From RGIG8700 sp045648505 (GTDB lineage: Bacteria > Bacillota > Clostridia > RGIG6154), in contig JAZROD010000019.1 in the NCBI GenBank assembly GCA_045648505.1, forward strand, positions 1-64,000: a stretch of DNA of 64,000 nucleotides. Reading direction: 5' to 3'. The first letter of the stretch is position 1. Every line of letters begins with the position of its first letter. Shown piece after piece: positions 1 through 8,501 of the stretch. The position numbers and the translations under genes are program-made. Below the pieces are notes generated by a model that saw nothing but the letters and a program-made list of their open reading frames with translations, was not told the origin of the DNA and did not search any database.

Positions 1-9
1 AATCTTCAT
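1..9 (-). CDS. 5' end of a gene running off the left edge
   Basis: Only three codons (Met-Lys-Ile) are inside the window. They are preceded on the - strand by AAAGGAGG at 17-24 and an 8-base spacer to ATG, which is an excellent ribosome site. Function cannot be judged from three residues. Confidence 0.6.
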
Positions 10-103
10 TGATATTTCCTCCTTTGTTCTTTTTGCGGCTGGCTAGACCGCTTTCATTGTAACATAGGAGGTCTTTTTTGTTCAACGGCAAAAGCCTTTT
101 TCG

Positions 104-130
104 AACCACCAGCTTAGCTGGTGGTTTTCT
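104..130. terminator. Hairpin downstream of tRNA-Thr
   Basis: A perfect 10-bp stem (AACCACCAGC / GCTGGTGGTT) with a TTA loop. On the + strand it is followed by TTTTCT; on the - strand the tail is CGAAAAAGG, so the T-tract suits + transcription better. It lies 40 bases past the tRNA 3' end on the - strand and may act as its processing or termination structure. Confidence 0.5.
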
Positions 131-170
131 GTATACAATAAAAATCCGCACACTATTGTGTACGGATTTC

Positions 171-246
171 TGGAGCTGTTGACGGGAATCGAACCCGTGA
201 CCTCTACACTACCAATGTAGTGCTCTACCGACTGAGCTACAACAGC
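171..246 (-). tRNA. tRNA-Thr (anticodon GGT)
   Basis: Cloverleaf read on the - strand: acceptor GCTGTTG/CAACAGC, D arm GCTC/GAGC, anticodon stem CTACA/TGTAG with loop TTGGTAG (anticodon GGT, reads ACC/ACU), T arm ACGGG TTCGAAT CCCGT, discriminator T and an encoded CCA at 171-173. All stems pair perfectly. Confidence 0.97.
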
Positions 247-272
247 ATATGTTGCAAAAATGCAACACGAAT

Positions 273-301
273 ATGTTAACATATTAACCTTCTTTTGTCA
301 A
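273..301 (-). promoter_or_regulatory. Promoter of tRNA-Thr
   Basis: On the - strand TTGACA (296-301), a 17-base spacer and TAACAT (273-278) end 27 bases before the tRNA 5' end. Spacing and -35 match the sigma-A consensus. Confidence 0.75.
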
Positions 302-303
302 TA

Positions 304-1641
304 TTAAAATTTCCAGAAGCTTTGGGTATTTACAAGTTCTACAATATGACGAACTGAAATATTTTCATCTCCTGTAAGAATATCTAAAATCCGGCTCTGT
401 GCTTCATTAGTAATAACAGGCTCTGTAATACGGCAGAATTTTTCTGAAAGCCAGTCAATGCCTATATTTTCGTGAGCTTCACCGCTTGGTTCAAAATCTC
501 TAGAAATATAAACTTTACCTTCTTTTGTCTTAATTTCTGCACGGCAAATTCTCTGTGCAGGGAATTTCTTGTCAAGCTCTTCATCAACCTCAAATGAAAG
601 TTTTTTCATCATATCAAGAATTGCAGGATTTTCAAAGTTTTCTTTCCATACATGATTTATACCAAAGGTTCCTGAAACTATTGCAGAGGCAACCGGATAT
701 GCAATGTTGTACTGTGCCTCATCTGCAGTTTGCGGTACAATTTTTGAAAGAAGAGTTGCTCTTTTAAATGTTTTAATAACAACACTTTCAATATCCTCTG
801 CTTTTATATTATTCTCTTTCATTGTAACTGTGCAGGCATCAATTGCAGGATGACCCCATCTGCAACAAGGATATGGCTTGAAGTATAAATCCATAACCTG
901 ATATTTTTCTCCAAGGTCATCTAAATAATATTTATATTCATCTGCTTCAAGAAGGTTTTTATTGCCTTCAAAACCGCAAAGATTTTCCATAACCGCAAGA
1001 CATCCTATCATTACGCCAAATGGCACACCATCTTTATTCATTGAAGGATACTCAACGCTTCTTATTCCCGGAACAAGTGGAGCATTAAACTCTGCAACAG
1101 ATAAAACATTGTTCATTTCTTCTTTTGTAAATCCGTAAATTCTGCCAACACCTGTAGCAACGCCAACTGCACCGAAAGTTCCGCTTGAATGCGCATAATT
1201 ATAATATTCCATAATAGCCGCACCGTTTCTTATGCTTGCTTCATAAGCAACAAGCATTGCGGTTAAAAATTCTTTAACAGAAAGATTTTTTTCGTACGCC
1301 GCCGCAAGAATTGCACCTACAAAAGATGTACCTGGATGAGATCTTGTCATATTATGTCCATCATCAATATCATAGGCATTTGATGAGTGCCCCATTGCTG
1401 CAGATGCACCAAGAAAATTAAATTTCTTGTCAGAGCCAATCACCGGAATATTACCGCTTCCATAAATTTTTTCTGCAAGTTTAAGACCAACCTCGAACTG
1501 TTTGCTTCTGCTACCCACAATCAAAGCCCCCATAAGGTCAATAAAACAACCTTTAAGCCTTATTTGTACTTCCTGTGGTAAATCTTCCCACTTTGTATTC
1601 AATATGAAATTTTCTAGCTTGTAATCTGTACTAAAATGCAT
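304..1641 (-). CDS. MmgE/PrpD family protein
   Basis: A 445-residue protein of the MmgE/PrpD family, whose best-known members dehydrate 2-methylcitrate; others act on different hydroxy acids, and the substrate here is unknown. Seen: the family pattern AAMGHSSNAYDIDDGH near residue 85, the RSHPGT segment, and the C-terminal-half PYPCCRWGHPAID motif near residue 258. Length is usual for the family. Start is supported by AGGGAGG upstream of ATG. Its first 11 bases overlap the end of mtaB, so the two are probably co-transcribed, although no functional link is obvious. No prpB, prpC or citrate-synthase gene is nearby, so a methylcitrate-cycle role is not supported by context. Confidence 0.85.
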   Translation of the reverse strand: MHFSTDYKLENFILNTKWEDLPQEVQIRLKGCFIDLMGALIVGSRSKQFEVGLKLAEKIYGSGNIPVIGSDKKFNFLGASAAMGHSSNAYDIDDGHNMTRSHPGTSFVGAILAAAYEKNLSVKEFLTAMLVAYEASIRNGAAIMEYYNYAHSSGTFGAVGVATGVGRIYGFTKEEMNNVLSVAEFNAPLVPGIRSVEYPSMNKDGVPFGVMIGCLAVMENLCGFEGNKNLLEADEYKYYLDDLGEKYQVMDLYFKPYPCCRWGHPAIDACTVTMKENNIKAEDIESVVIKTFKRATLLSKIVPQTADEAQYNIAYPVASAIVSGTFGINHVWKENFENPAILDMMKKLSFEVDEELDKKFPAQRICRAEIKTKEGKVYISRDFEPSGEAHENIGIDWLSEKFCRITEPVITNEAQSRILDILTGDENISVRHIVELVNTQSFWKF

Positions 1642-2887
1642 AATCTACAACCTCCCTTGTTATATCGACTTCACTTTCAATTTCTGCTTCTATATAATTT
1701 TCTGTGTAGCCCACATAAATTCCTTCTTCTTTTTCTCGTTCAACCAAAACTTTAAAGGTTTCGCCTTTAAGCTTTTCAAGGAATTGTTTGTGTGATTTTT
1801 CCCCTACCTCATTCATCTGTTTAACTCTTATGTCTTTGATGCTTTTTTCAATCTGCCCGGTCATAGTTGCAGCTTTTGTGCCTTCTCTTATGGAATAAGG
1901 GAAAACATGAATATGTGTGAAACCTACCTTATTCGCAAAAGCCAGAGATTTTTCAAACTCTTCCTCTGTTTCTCCTGGGAAACCTACTATAACATCAGTT
2001 GTAATCCCTGCAAATGGGAAATACTCTCTTATTTTAAGCACCGCTTCATAATATTTTGCAGAATCATATCTTCTGTTCATTCTTTTTAATGTTTCATCAC
2101 ATCCGCTTTGAAGCGATATATGAAAAGACGGACAAAACTTACCTGTATTTTTAACTCTTGTTAAAAATTCGTCAGTTATAATTACAGGTTCAACAGAGCC
2201 AAGTCTTATTCTTTCAATCCCATCAATCTTTGCACACATTTCAACAACATCTGCAAGATTTCCTTCTTTGGTGTCCTGACCAAATGCTGCAACCTGAATC
2301 CCTGTCAATACGATTTCTTTAAAACCGCAATCTGCAATTTTTTCAACTTCTTCTTTTATATCCACAAGCTTTCTGCTTTTGACAGGACCTCTTACATAAG
2401 GAATTATGCAATAAGAACAAAATCTGTCACAACCGTCCTGAATTTTAATCATAGCCCTTGCTTTGTCATCAAAGCTATCTATTTTTTCCTGACTGTACTC
2501 TCTTTGTTTTAAGGCATCTTCAACTAATATCTGTTGTTTTTTCTCTTCAAGTGCTTTTTCTACTGCATCCGATATTTTATCTTTAAAGCCATTGCCCAGA
2601 ATAATATCAGCTTCTTCAAAAGTTTCACCTTTCTGAATTAAATTCTGTGCATAACATCCCACAAGAGCACAAACTGCATTTTCATTCTTTCTTTTTGCTT
2701 TTCTTAATTCCTGACGCGATTTTTTATCACCCATTGCCGTAACTGTGCAAGAGTTCACAACATACACATCACAAACATCGTTAAAATCTGCAATTTCGTA
2801 TCCATTTTTTTTAAATATATCACACATTGCCTGGGTTTCATAGGTATTTACCCTGCACCCAAGAGTGAAAAAGCTTACTTTTTTCAA
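1631..2887 (-). CDS. mtaB: tRNA t6A37 methylthiotransferase MtaB
   Basis: A 418-residue radical-SAM enzyme that converts t6A to ms2t6A at position 37 of ANN-decoding tRNAs. The N-terminal MTTase domain has Cys11 in TLGCRVN (the MtaB-type signature, as opposed to MiaB or RimO), Cys47 (NSCTV) and Cys78 (GCYAQ), which bind the auxiliary 4Fe-4S cluster. The radical-SAM cluster is CDRFCSYC at 153-160. A short TRAM-type RNA-binding tail follows from about residue 365. It ends with TAG inside the start region of the MmgE/PrpD gene. Family placement is firm; the exact tRNA set is inferred from the family. Confidence 0.93.
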   Translation of the reverse strand: MKKVSFFTLGCRVNTYETQAMCDIFKKNGYEIADFNDVCDVYVVNSCTVTAMGDKKSRQELRKAKRKNENAVCALVGCYAQNLIQKGETFEEADIILGNGFKDKISDAVEKALEEKKQQILVEDALKQREYSQEKIDSFDDKARAMIKIQDGCDRFCSYCIIPYVRGPVKSRKLVDIKEEVEKIADCGFKEIVLTGIQVAAFGQDTKEGNLADVVEMCAKIDGIERIRLGSVEPVIITDEFLTRVKNTGKFCPSFHISLQSGCDETLKRMNRRYDSAKYYEAVLKIREYFPFAGITTDVIVGFPGETEEEFEKSLAFANKVGFTHIHVFPYSIREGTKAATMTGQIEKSIKDIRVKQMNEVGEKSHKQFLEKLKGETFKVLVEREKEEGIYVGYTENYIEAEIESEVDITREVVDYAF

Positions 2888-2928
2888 TTTGTATTCCCTT
2901 TCCTGTAAAGTTAATTTTGTTATTTTTG

Positions 2929-2957
2929 TTGACTAATTTTCAATTTTGTATTATTAT
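2929..2957 (+). promoter_or_regulatory. Promoter of the HPr-like gene
   Basis: TTGACT, 17-base spacer, TATTAT, placed 27 bases before the HPr-like ATG and divergent from mtaB. Confidence 0.6.
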
Positions 2958-2983
2958 ATATATAAATAAAAGGAGGATGAACT

Positions 2984-3214
2984 ATGAAAACTTTTAACAT
3001 TAAACTTAATTCAATCAACCATGTAAAAACTTTTGTTAACACAGTTAACAAGTACGATTTCGATGTTGATTTAACATCAGGCAGATATGTTGTTGATGCT
3101 AAATCAATCATGGGTATTTTCTCACTTGATTTATCAAAACCTATCAAGGTTGAAGTTTATTCAGACGAAGCAAGCGAATTCATGAAAGAAATGCAGGAAT
3201 TCATCGTTGAATAA
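2984..3214 (+). CDS. HPr-fold phosphocarrier-like protein without the HARPA motif
   Basis: A 76-residue protein with the HPr fold signature: KTF at the N-terminus, NKYDFDVDL, then KSIMGIFSL at 40-48, which matches the regulatory-serine loop (KSIMGVMSL) of HPr and Crh. The active-site segment GIHARPA is missing; the only nearby histidine (H13) is not in that context. It therefore probably cannot accept phosphate from enzyme I in the normal way. Monocistronic, with AAAGGAGG seven bases before ATG and its own promoter and terminator. Such HPr-like singletons are common in Clostridia; the role here is unknown. Confidence 0.8.
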   Translation: MKTFNIKLNSINHVKTFVNTVNKYDFDVDLTSGRYVVDAKSIMGIFSLDLSKPIKVEVYSDEASEFMKEMQEFIVE

Positions 3215-3238
3215 TTAAATTTCAAATGATTTACCTTG

Positions 3239-3276
3239 CCCGTTACTGATTGTTTCCAACTCGGTAACGGGTTCTT
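3239..3276 (+). terminator. Intrinsic terminator after the HPr-like gene
   Basis: CCCGTTAC (3239-3246) pairs with GTAACGGG (3264-3271), followed by TTCTTT. Confidence 0.75.
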
Positions 3277-3328
3277 TAATAATTATAGCACATTATTTTA
3301 ATTTTTTCTAGATATATTGGAGATTTTT

Positions 3329-3907
3329 ATGCAAGATTATATTTATGAATTTAAGGACAAGCCGGAAACAAAGCTTCTTATTCTTTATATTCTTTATCAA
3401 TCAGAACACATAGGCGAATGCGCTCATATGCCGAAGCAACTTCTTTCTGACTTTATTTCAGAGCATATCAATGCAAATTATTTTGTTGTTCAGCAAAGTA
3501 TATTGGAGCTTTGTCAGGAAGGTTATATAACACAGTTCGTTGAAAACCACAAGGACTGTCTTGAAATGCAACAAAAAGGACTTGAAACTCTGCAGTATTT
3601 CTTCGGTCAGATTCCAAAATCAGTTATGGACAAGGTTGACGAAATCATTTATAACTCTGTTAAAGAATACAAAGACAAAGAAGACATTGTTGTTGATTAC
3701 TGGAAAGAAGATGAAGGCTGTTACACCGCAAGTCTTAAAATATATGACAAAGATAAAAATGCACTTCATTTTGCACTTTCTCTCCCAAATGAGCAGGATG
3801 CACAAATTCTTGCAAGAGCATTCAATGAAGAACCTTTTGAAATATATCAAAAGCTCATTTCCTTAAGTTCAGAATACATTGATAAGGGCAAAAAGGAGAA
3901 AAAATAA
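3329..3907 (+). CDS. DUF4364 family protein
   Basis: A 192-residue protein resembling DUF4364, a Clostridia-specific family with a predicted N-terminal winged helix (KLLILYILYQ then a VVQQSILELCQEGYI-like helix) and a C-terminal alpha/beta part. Function is unknown; a DNA-binding role is inferred from the fold only. I take the ATG at 3329, with TGGAG seven bases upstream, rather than an in-frame TTG at 3317. Its stop codon overlaps the next start (TAATG), so it is translationally coupled to the exported protein that follows. Confidence 0.75.
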   Translation: MQDYIYEFKDKPETKLLILYILYQSEHIGECAHMPKQLLSDFISEHINANYFVVQQSILELCQEGYITQFVENHKDCLEMQQKGLETLQYFFGQIPKSVMDKVDEIIYNSVKEYKDKEDIVVDYWKEDEGCYTASLKIYDKDKNALHFALSLPNEQDAQILARAFNEEPFEIYQKLISLSSEYIDKGKKEKK

Positions 3908-5385
3908 TGAAAAAGATACTCTCTTTGTTTCTTATTTTAGCGATTTTGTTCAGTTTTACATCTGCTATTTCTGCATCAAACGAGACTTTTGTTAACATAG
4001 CCCCCTTCCCTGTTTATATCAACGATATGGTTGTGGACAGCAGATATGCCGAATATCCGGTTATAACATATAAAGATGTTTCATATGTTCCACTTACTTA
4101 CGAACTTTGCGAGATGTTTCATATAAACTGCGGATGGGACAATGAAAAGGGACTTTATGTTGTAAATCATAGCACAAAATCAATAAACACTTTTGAGTTA
4201 AAGCCTTTTGGCGGATATTCAGTAAATCCGCTTCAGAATAAATACAAAGCGGTCATTCCAACTTATGATATTTATATTAACGGACAAAAGTATGACAATA
4301 AAAATCAGGAATATCCTATTTTAAATTTCAGAGATATTACTTATTTCCCTTTAACTTATGATATTATAAGAAATGAATTTGGATGGTTTATAAACTGGAA
4401 TACTGAAAAATATCAGCTTGAAATTAACACAGACGAATATCAAAACTTAAGTCCATACATTGCAAAAATGGAAGATGACCATACAGTTTTAAAAGACCAG
4501 ATAGGTGTATACAAAACATCTGTAAATGAAAACGGTGACACAAGATATACACTTGACTATTATTACTATAATTATTTTGTTTTAGGACACAAGCAGGACA
4601 TTTTAACAAGAACCGATACTGAATATGAAAATTCTTATTCATACATTGATATCAACAATGGCACAGATGCACTTGATAAAACCGAATATAAAGACGGCGG
4701 TCTGTATTTTGACGGAAAACTTATTAAAAATATTGAGATTACACCGGTGGTTTCGGAAGGTCTTTTGGAGTTACCGCCAAAGGTTGCATTTGCAACACTT
4801 TATGAATTTGGTGAACGCAGTTTTCTTGATGTGACCATTCATATCAATGAAGGTATTCCTGCACCATACACACCTAAAGTTAAGTTTCTTTTCACAGAAA
4901 CAGACGGTGTATACACACAGATAAATGAGTGGCTTTCAGTATATAATCTTAAAAATATTATCCCTGACGGACTTGGAGGATATTATCTATATTCACATGG
5001 AACTTCGTGGCAAGGAATATCAAGATGGTCAAACAATTTCAGTGTTATTTTCCATATAGACAAAGACGGAAATATTCAAAATCTTGCTGATAAATACGAA
5101 GATTACAACAGTTTATATGTTGTTGGCGAAAACAATGGCGACCTTTATGTTAAAGCTCTTTATTTCAATGAACCTCAGGCATCTTATGGCAACGAAAACA
5201 TAAGTGCAGTAAATGATGGTTACTTTATTCTTGAAAAAGGAACACACAATCTAAAGAAGCTTTATCCATATACATACGGTGAACCTTTTGTTACAAAAGA
5301 TGGCGGATTTTATTTAATCTCCTGCACACCTTTTGAATACCGAATAATAAATCTTTTAAACGGAAAAGTTATAAAAGCACAATAA
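3907..5385 (+). CDS. Exported protein with two copper-amine-oxidase-N-like domains
   Basis: A 492-residue protein with a Sec signal peptide (KK start, hydrophobic LSLFLILAILFSF, Ala-X-Ala type cleavage near residue 23). Two repeats follow at about 30-90 and 115-175. Each has the pattern of a short strand 'YIND/YING', an 'EYPVI/EYPIL' segment and 'DVSYVPLTY/DITYFPLTY', which is the Cu_amine_oxidN1 (stalk-like) module common in exported clostridial proteins. The remaining 300 residues look beta-rich and I do not recognise them. Probably cell-surface or periplasm-like space. Translationally coupled to the DUF4364 gene. Confidence 0.7.
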   Translation: MKKILSLFLILAILFSFTSAISASNETFVNIAPFPVYINDMVVDSRYAEYPVITYKDVSYVPLTYELCEMFHINCGWDNEKGLYVVNHSTKSINTFELKPFGGYSVNPLQNKYKAVIPTYDIYINGQKYDNKNQEYPILNFRDITYFPLTYDIIRNEFGWFINWNTEKYQLEINTDEYQNLSPYIAKMEDDHTVLKDQIGVYKTSVNENGDTRYTLDYYYYNYFVLGHKQDILTRTDTEYENSYSYIDINNGTDALDKTEYKDGGLYFDGKLIKNIEITPVVSEGLLELPPKVAFATLYEFGERSFLDVTIHINEGIPAPYTPKVKFLFTETDGVYTQINEWLSVYNLKNIIPDGLGGYYLYSHGTSWQGISRWSNNFSVIFHIDKDGNIQNLADKYEDYNSLYVVGENNGDLYVKALYFNEPQASYGNENISAVNDGYFILEKGTHNLKKLYPYTYGEPFVTKDGGFYLISCTPFEYRIINLLNGKVIKAQ

Positions 5386-5416
5386 AAAATCACGGACTTA
5401 AATCCGTGATTTTTTA
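5385..5416. terminator. Bidirectional terminator between the exported protein and pckA
   Basis: ATCACGGA (5389-5396) pairs with TCCGTGAT (5403-5410), flanked by A and T runs that extend the stem and give a T-tract on both strands. It serves the + gene to the left and pckA to the right. Confidence 0.85.
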
Positions 5417-5424
5417 TTGCTATA

Positions 5425-7203
5425 TTATTTGCTTAAGTTTGCTCTTAATGTTTCAAGCTGTTTTTTGATTTCTGCAGGGAGTCTGTCGCCGAACTGTGCG
5501 AAGTATTCTTCCTGATCCTTAACATCTTCCATCCACATTTCCTTATCAACTGCAAGGAGTGCTTTAAGAACATCTTCTGAAAGGTCAAGGTCTGTTACAT
5601 CGATGTCTTCCATATTTGGAAGGAAACCGATTTCACTGTCGTTTGCAGCAACTTTGCCTTCACATCTGTCAAGGAACCAGAGGAGAACACGCATATTGTC
5701 GCCGAAACCTGGCCACATGAAGTGTCCTTCGTCATCCTGTTTGAACCAGTTAACGTGGAAGATTTTTGGAGCTTTTTCAGGGTCCATTTTAGCACCCATT
5801 TCAAGCCAGTGTGCAAAGTAATCTGCCATATTGTAACCAACGAATGGTTTCATAGCCATTGGGTCACGTCTTACAACACCAACTGCACCTGCTGCTGCAG
5901 CTGTTGTTTCAGATGCCATAGTAGCACCAACAAATACCTCGTGTTCCCATTCCCTTGCCTGATATACCTATTGTGCAGTTTTTGTTCCTCTTCCACCGAA
6001 TACGATAGCAGAAATAGGTACACCTGCTGGATTTTCAAATTCACTTGAAATACATGGGCAGTTAATAGCAGGAGCTGTAAATCTTGAGTTAGGATGAGCA
6101 AGTTTGTTGCCTTCAGCTGTAAATTCTACGCCGTTAACCTGTGAACCCTTCCATTCTGTTGCGTTAACAGGAGGATTTTTGTCAAGACCTTCCCACCATA
6201 CTGTGTTATCGTCGTTATTGATAGCAACATTTGTGAAGATTGTGTTCTTCTTTGTTGCTTCTAATGCATTGAAGTTTGTCTTTTCGCTTGTTCCAGGTGC
6301 AACACCAAAGAAACCTGCTTCTGGGTTGATAGCATAAAGTCTGCCATCTTCACCTATTCTGAGCCATGCGATATCGTCACCAACTGTCCAAACTTTGTAA
6401 CCTTTTTTCTTTAGGTATTCAGGTGGAATAAGCATAGCAAGGTTTGTCTTACCGCAAGCTGATGGGAATGCAGCACAGATATATTTAACTTCTCCCTGTG
6501 GATTTTCAAGACCAAGGATAAGCATATGTTCTGCCATCCAGCCTTCCTGCATACCAAGGTATGAAGCAATTCTGAGTGCGAAACATTTTTTACCTAAAAG
6601 TACGTTTCCGCCGTAAGCTGAGTTGATTGACCAGATTGTTTTATCCTGTGGGAACTGAACAATATATCTGTCTTCAGGATTTACATCTTTTTTAGCGTGG
6701 AGACATTTAACGAAATCTTCGCTGTCACCAAGAGCTTCAAGAACTGATTTACCAATTCTTGTCATAATAGCCATGTTAAGTACAACATAGATGCTATCTG
6801 TAAGTTCGATACCAATCTTTGAGAATGGTGAACCAACAGGGCCCATTGAGTAAGGAATAACATACATTGTTCTTCCCATCATAGAACCTGTGTAGAGTTT
6901 CTTTAATTTTTCATACATTTCTGCAGGATCCATCCAGTTGTTAACAGGACCTGCTTCTTCTTTTGTAGGTGTGCAGATGAATGTTCTGTCTTCTACACGA
7001 GCTACGTCGTTTTCTGCTGTTCTGTGGTAGTAGCAACCAGGTAATTTTTCCTGATTTAACTTGAGAATTTCGCCTGAAGCACAAGCTTCTTCTCTTAAAG
7101 CTTCAAGCTGTTCTTCTGAACCATCAATCCATACGATTGATTCAGGTTTTGTCATTTCGGCCATTTCATTAAGCCAACTGAGGACAACCTTATTGTTTGT
7201 CAT
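5425..7203 (-). pseudogene. pckA: GTP-dependent PEP carboxykinase with an in-frame TAG
   Basis: A 592-codon gene for GTP-type phosphoenolpyruvate carboxykinase (oxaloacetate + GTP to PEP + GDP + CO2). Seen: the kinase-1a motif FPSACGKTN near residue 250 and, beyond the stop, MASETTAAAAGAVG, which belongs to the same family. Codon 412 (5968-5970) is TAG. The frame continues without any other change as VYQAREWEHEVFVG, so a single base converts the gene. At this place the family usually has a Pro-Leu pair; TAG is one base from TTG (Leu). Start is MTNNK at 7203, with GGAGG ten bases upstream. It is either a recent nonsense mutation, a sequencing error or a read-through site; the first 411 residues alone should not be active. 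Confidence 0.85.
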
Positions 7204-7328
7204 TTTTCTATACCTCCATATATCTATTATATACTTCATTACGACAGAACTTCAAATTCTGCCTCATTCTACATATTCTACCTTAATTTCTTTTTTCCTT
7301 TATTTTACTACAAAAAATTTCATATAAT

Positions 7329-8168
7329 TTAAAAAGAATTTGCAATTTTTACAAAATCACTTAAATTCAATGTTTCTCCTCTTACATTCTCATTATACCC
7401 ACAAGTTGTTATTATATTTTTAATTTCTTCTTTTGAGTAATTTGAAAATCCTGATGAAAGAGCATTAACAAGTGTTTTTCTTCTCTGGTTAAAGGCTGCT
7501 CTTATTATCTTAAAAAGCTTTTGTTCATCTTTAACTTCAAATTCAGGCTCTTTGCATTTAAGAGTTATTACGCTTGAATGCACCTTCGGTGGCGGAATAA
7601 AAGCAGATGGTGGAACTGTTAATGTGATTTTAGGGTTAGTATAATAATTTATACTGAGTGTTATTGCACCGTAGTCTTTCGTTCCTGCTTTTGCAACAAA
7701 TCTTTCCGCAACTTCTTTTTGAATCATAACTGTAATACTTTTTATATTATATTTTCCTTCAAGAAGCTTCATAATAATTGGAGTTGTTATATAATAAGGA
7801 AGATTTGCCACAACCTTAACGCTTGCTTCCCCATCTATAAGTGCATTTATATCTGTTTTCATAACATCTTCATTTATTATTTCGATATTATCAAAATCTG
7901 ATGTGAGTTTTTTAAGAACAGGCACAATATTCTGGTCAATTTCAACTGCTATAACTTTTTTAGCTCTTTCAGCAAGTCGTGTTGTTAAAACACCAAGACC
8001 CGGTCCTATTTCAAGGACAGTATCTTCTTTTGTTATTTCTCCGCTGTCAGCTATAGATTCTAAATAATGAGAATCAAAAAGAAAGTTCTGCCCAAGCCCC
8101 TTATGAAATATAAGGTCGTTTTCTTTCATAATTTCTTTTATCTGAGTTGGTGATGTTATATGTGGCAT
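7329..8168 (-). CDS. rsmA: 16S rRNA dimethyladenosine transferase RsmA/KsgA
   Basis: A 279-residue SAM-dependent methyltransferase that dimethylates A1518 and A1519 of 16S rRNA late in 30S assembly. Seen: GLGQNFLFD (family N-terminal signature) near residue 24, motif I LEIGPGLGVLT near 52, acidic motif II VEID, and the catalytic NLPYYI motif near 122. The C-terminal domain includes the AFNQRRKTL signature. Full length. The start has AAAGGAGAAAA just upstream. Preceded by its own promoter and a leader hairpin. Confidence 0.95.
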   Translation of the reverse strand: MPHITSPTQIKEIMKENDLIFHKGLGQNFLFDSHYLESIADSGEITKEDTVLEIGPGLGVLTTRLAERAKKVIAVEIDQNIVPVLKKLTSDFDNIEIINEDVMKTDINALIDGEASVKVVANLPYYITTPIIMKLLEGKYNIKSITVMIQKEVAERFVAKAGTKDYGAITLSINYYTNPKITLTVPPSAFIPPPKVHSSVITLKCKEPEFEVKDEQKLFKIIRAAFNQRRKTLVNALSSGFSNYSKEEIKNIITTCGYNENVRGETLNLSDFVKIANSF

Positions 8169-8218
8169 ATTTTTCTCCTTTATATTTTTTGCCAGATTGT
8201 CTTAAAGCCTTTGAACAA

Positions 8219-8293
8219 AGTGCAGGTTACAAGCATTTTATCCTGCACAGAAATATCTAATATAGATTATACCACAAAAAATAAAATAGTCAA
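8219..8293 (-). promoter_or_regulatory. rsmA promoter and leader hairpin
   Basis: On the - strand TTGACT (8288-8293), 16-base spacer, TATAAT (8266-8271). About 15 bases downstream GTGCAGG pairs with CCTGCAC across a 15-base loop. There is no T-run after the hairpin, so it looks like a leader structure and not a terminator. Confidence 0.6.
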
Positions 8294-8360
8294 TTTAAGC
8301 TTCATATTCTTTATATAAAATAAAAAAATGAAAAAATTTACATTTTTTTCAAGAAAAAGC

Positions 8361-8389
8361 TTGCATTTTTAAATAAGTTGTAGTATACT
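8361..8389 (+). promoter_or_regulatory. Promoter of rpsB-tsf
   Basis: TTGCAT (8361-8366), 17-base spacer, TATACT (8384-8389). Predicted start of transcription near 8396 leaves a leader of about 105 bases. Confidence 0.75.
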
Positions 8390-8424
8390 ATTTTGGCGAT
8401 TAAATACGCACACTTTGAAAACTG

Positions 8425-8495
8425 CCCGTGGTGTCTTTGATTTTAAGACTTGGCGCAGTAAAACAAAGTGGAGGAAAAATAACCACGGAGGTGTA
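8425..8495 (+). promoter_or_regulatory. rpsB leader with a stem next to the ribosome site
   Basis: CCGTGGT (8426-8432) is perfectly complementary to ACCACGG (8482-8488), which directly abuts GGAGGTG, the rpsB ribosome site. Long leaders upstream of rpsB are known to mediate S2 autoregulation in other bacteria. That this one does so is inference. Confidence 0.5.
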
Positions 8496-8501
8496 GTAAA
8501 A

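Noticed and set aside
41..80. Hairpin AGACC...GGTCT with T-run as a terminator
   Set aside because: Only five pairs with a 20-base loop, and no + strand gene upstream inside the window.
82..282. 66-codon - strand frame over the tRNA region
   Set aside because: It translates the tRNA-Thr and its hairpin; the cloverleaf is perfect and explains the sequence.
3317..3328. TTG start of the DUF4364 gene
   Set aside because: The TGGAG that would serve the ATG at 3329 would be inside the gene.
5425..7203. Reassignment of TAG as a sense codon
   Set aside because: mtaB (stop at 1631-1633) and portal (33368-33370) end sensibly in TAG, so the pckA TAG is a local event.
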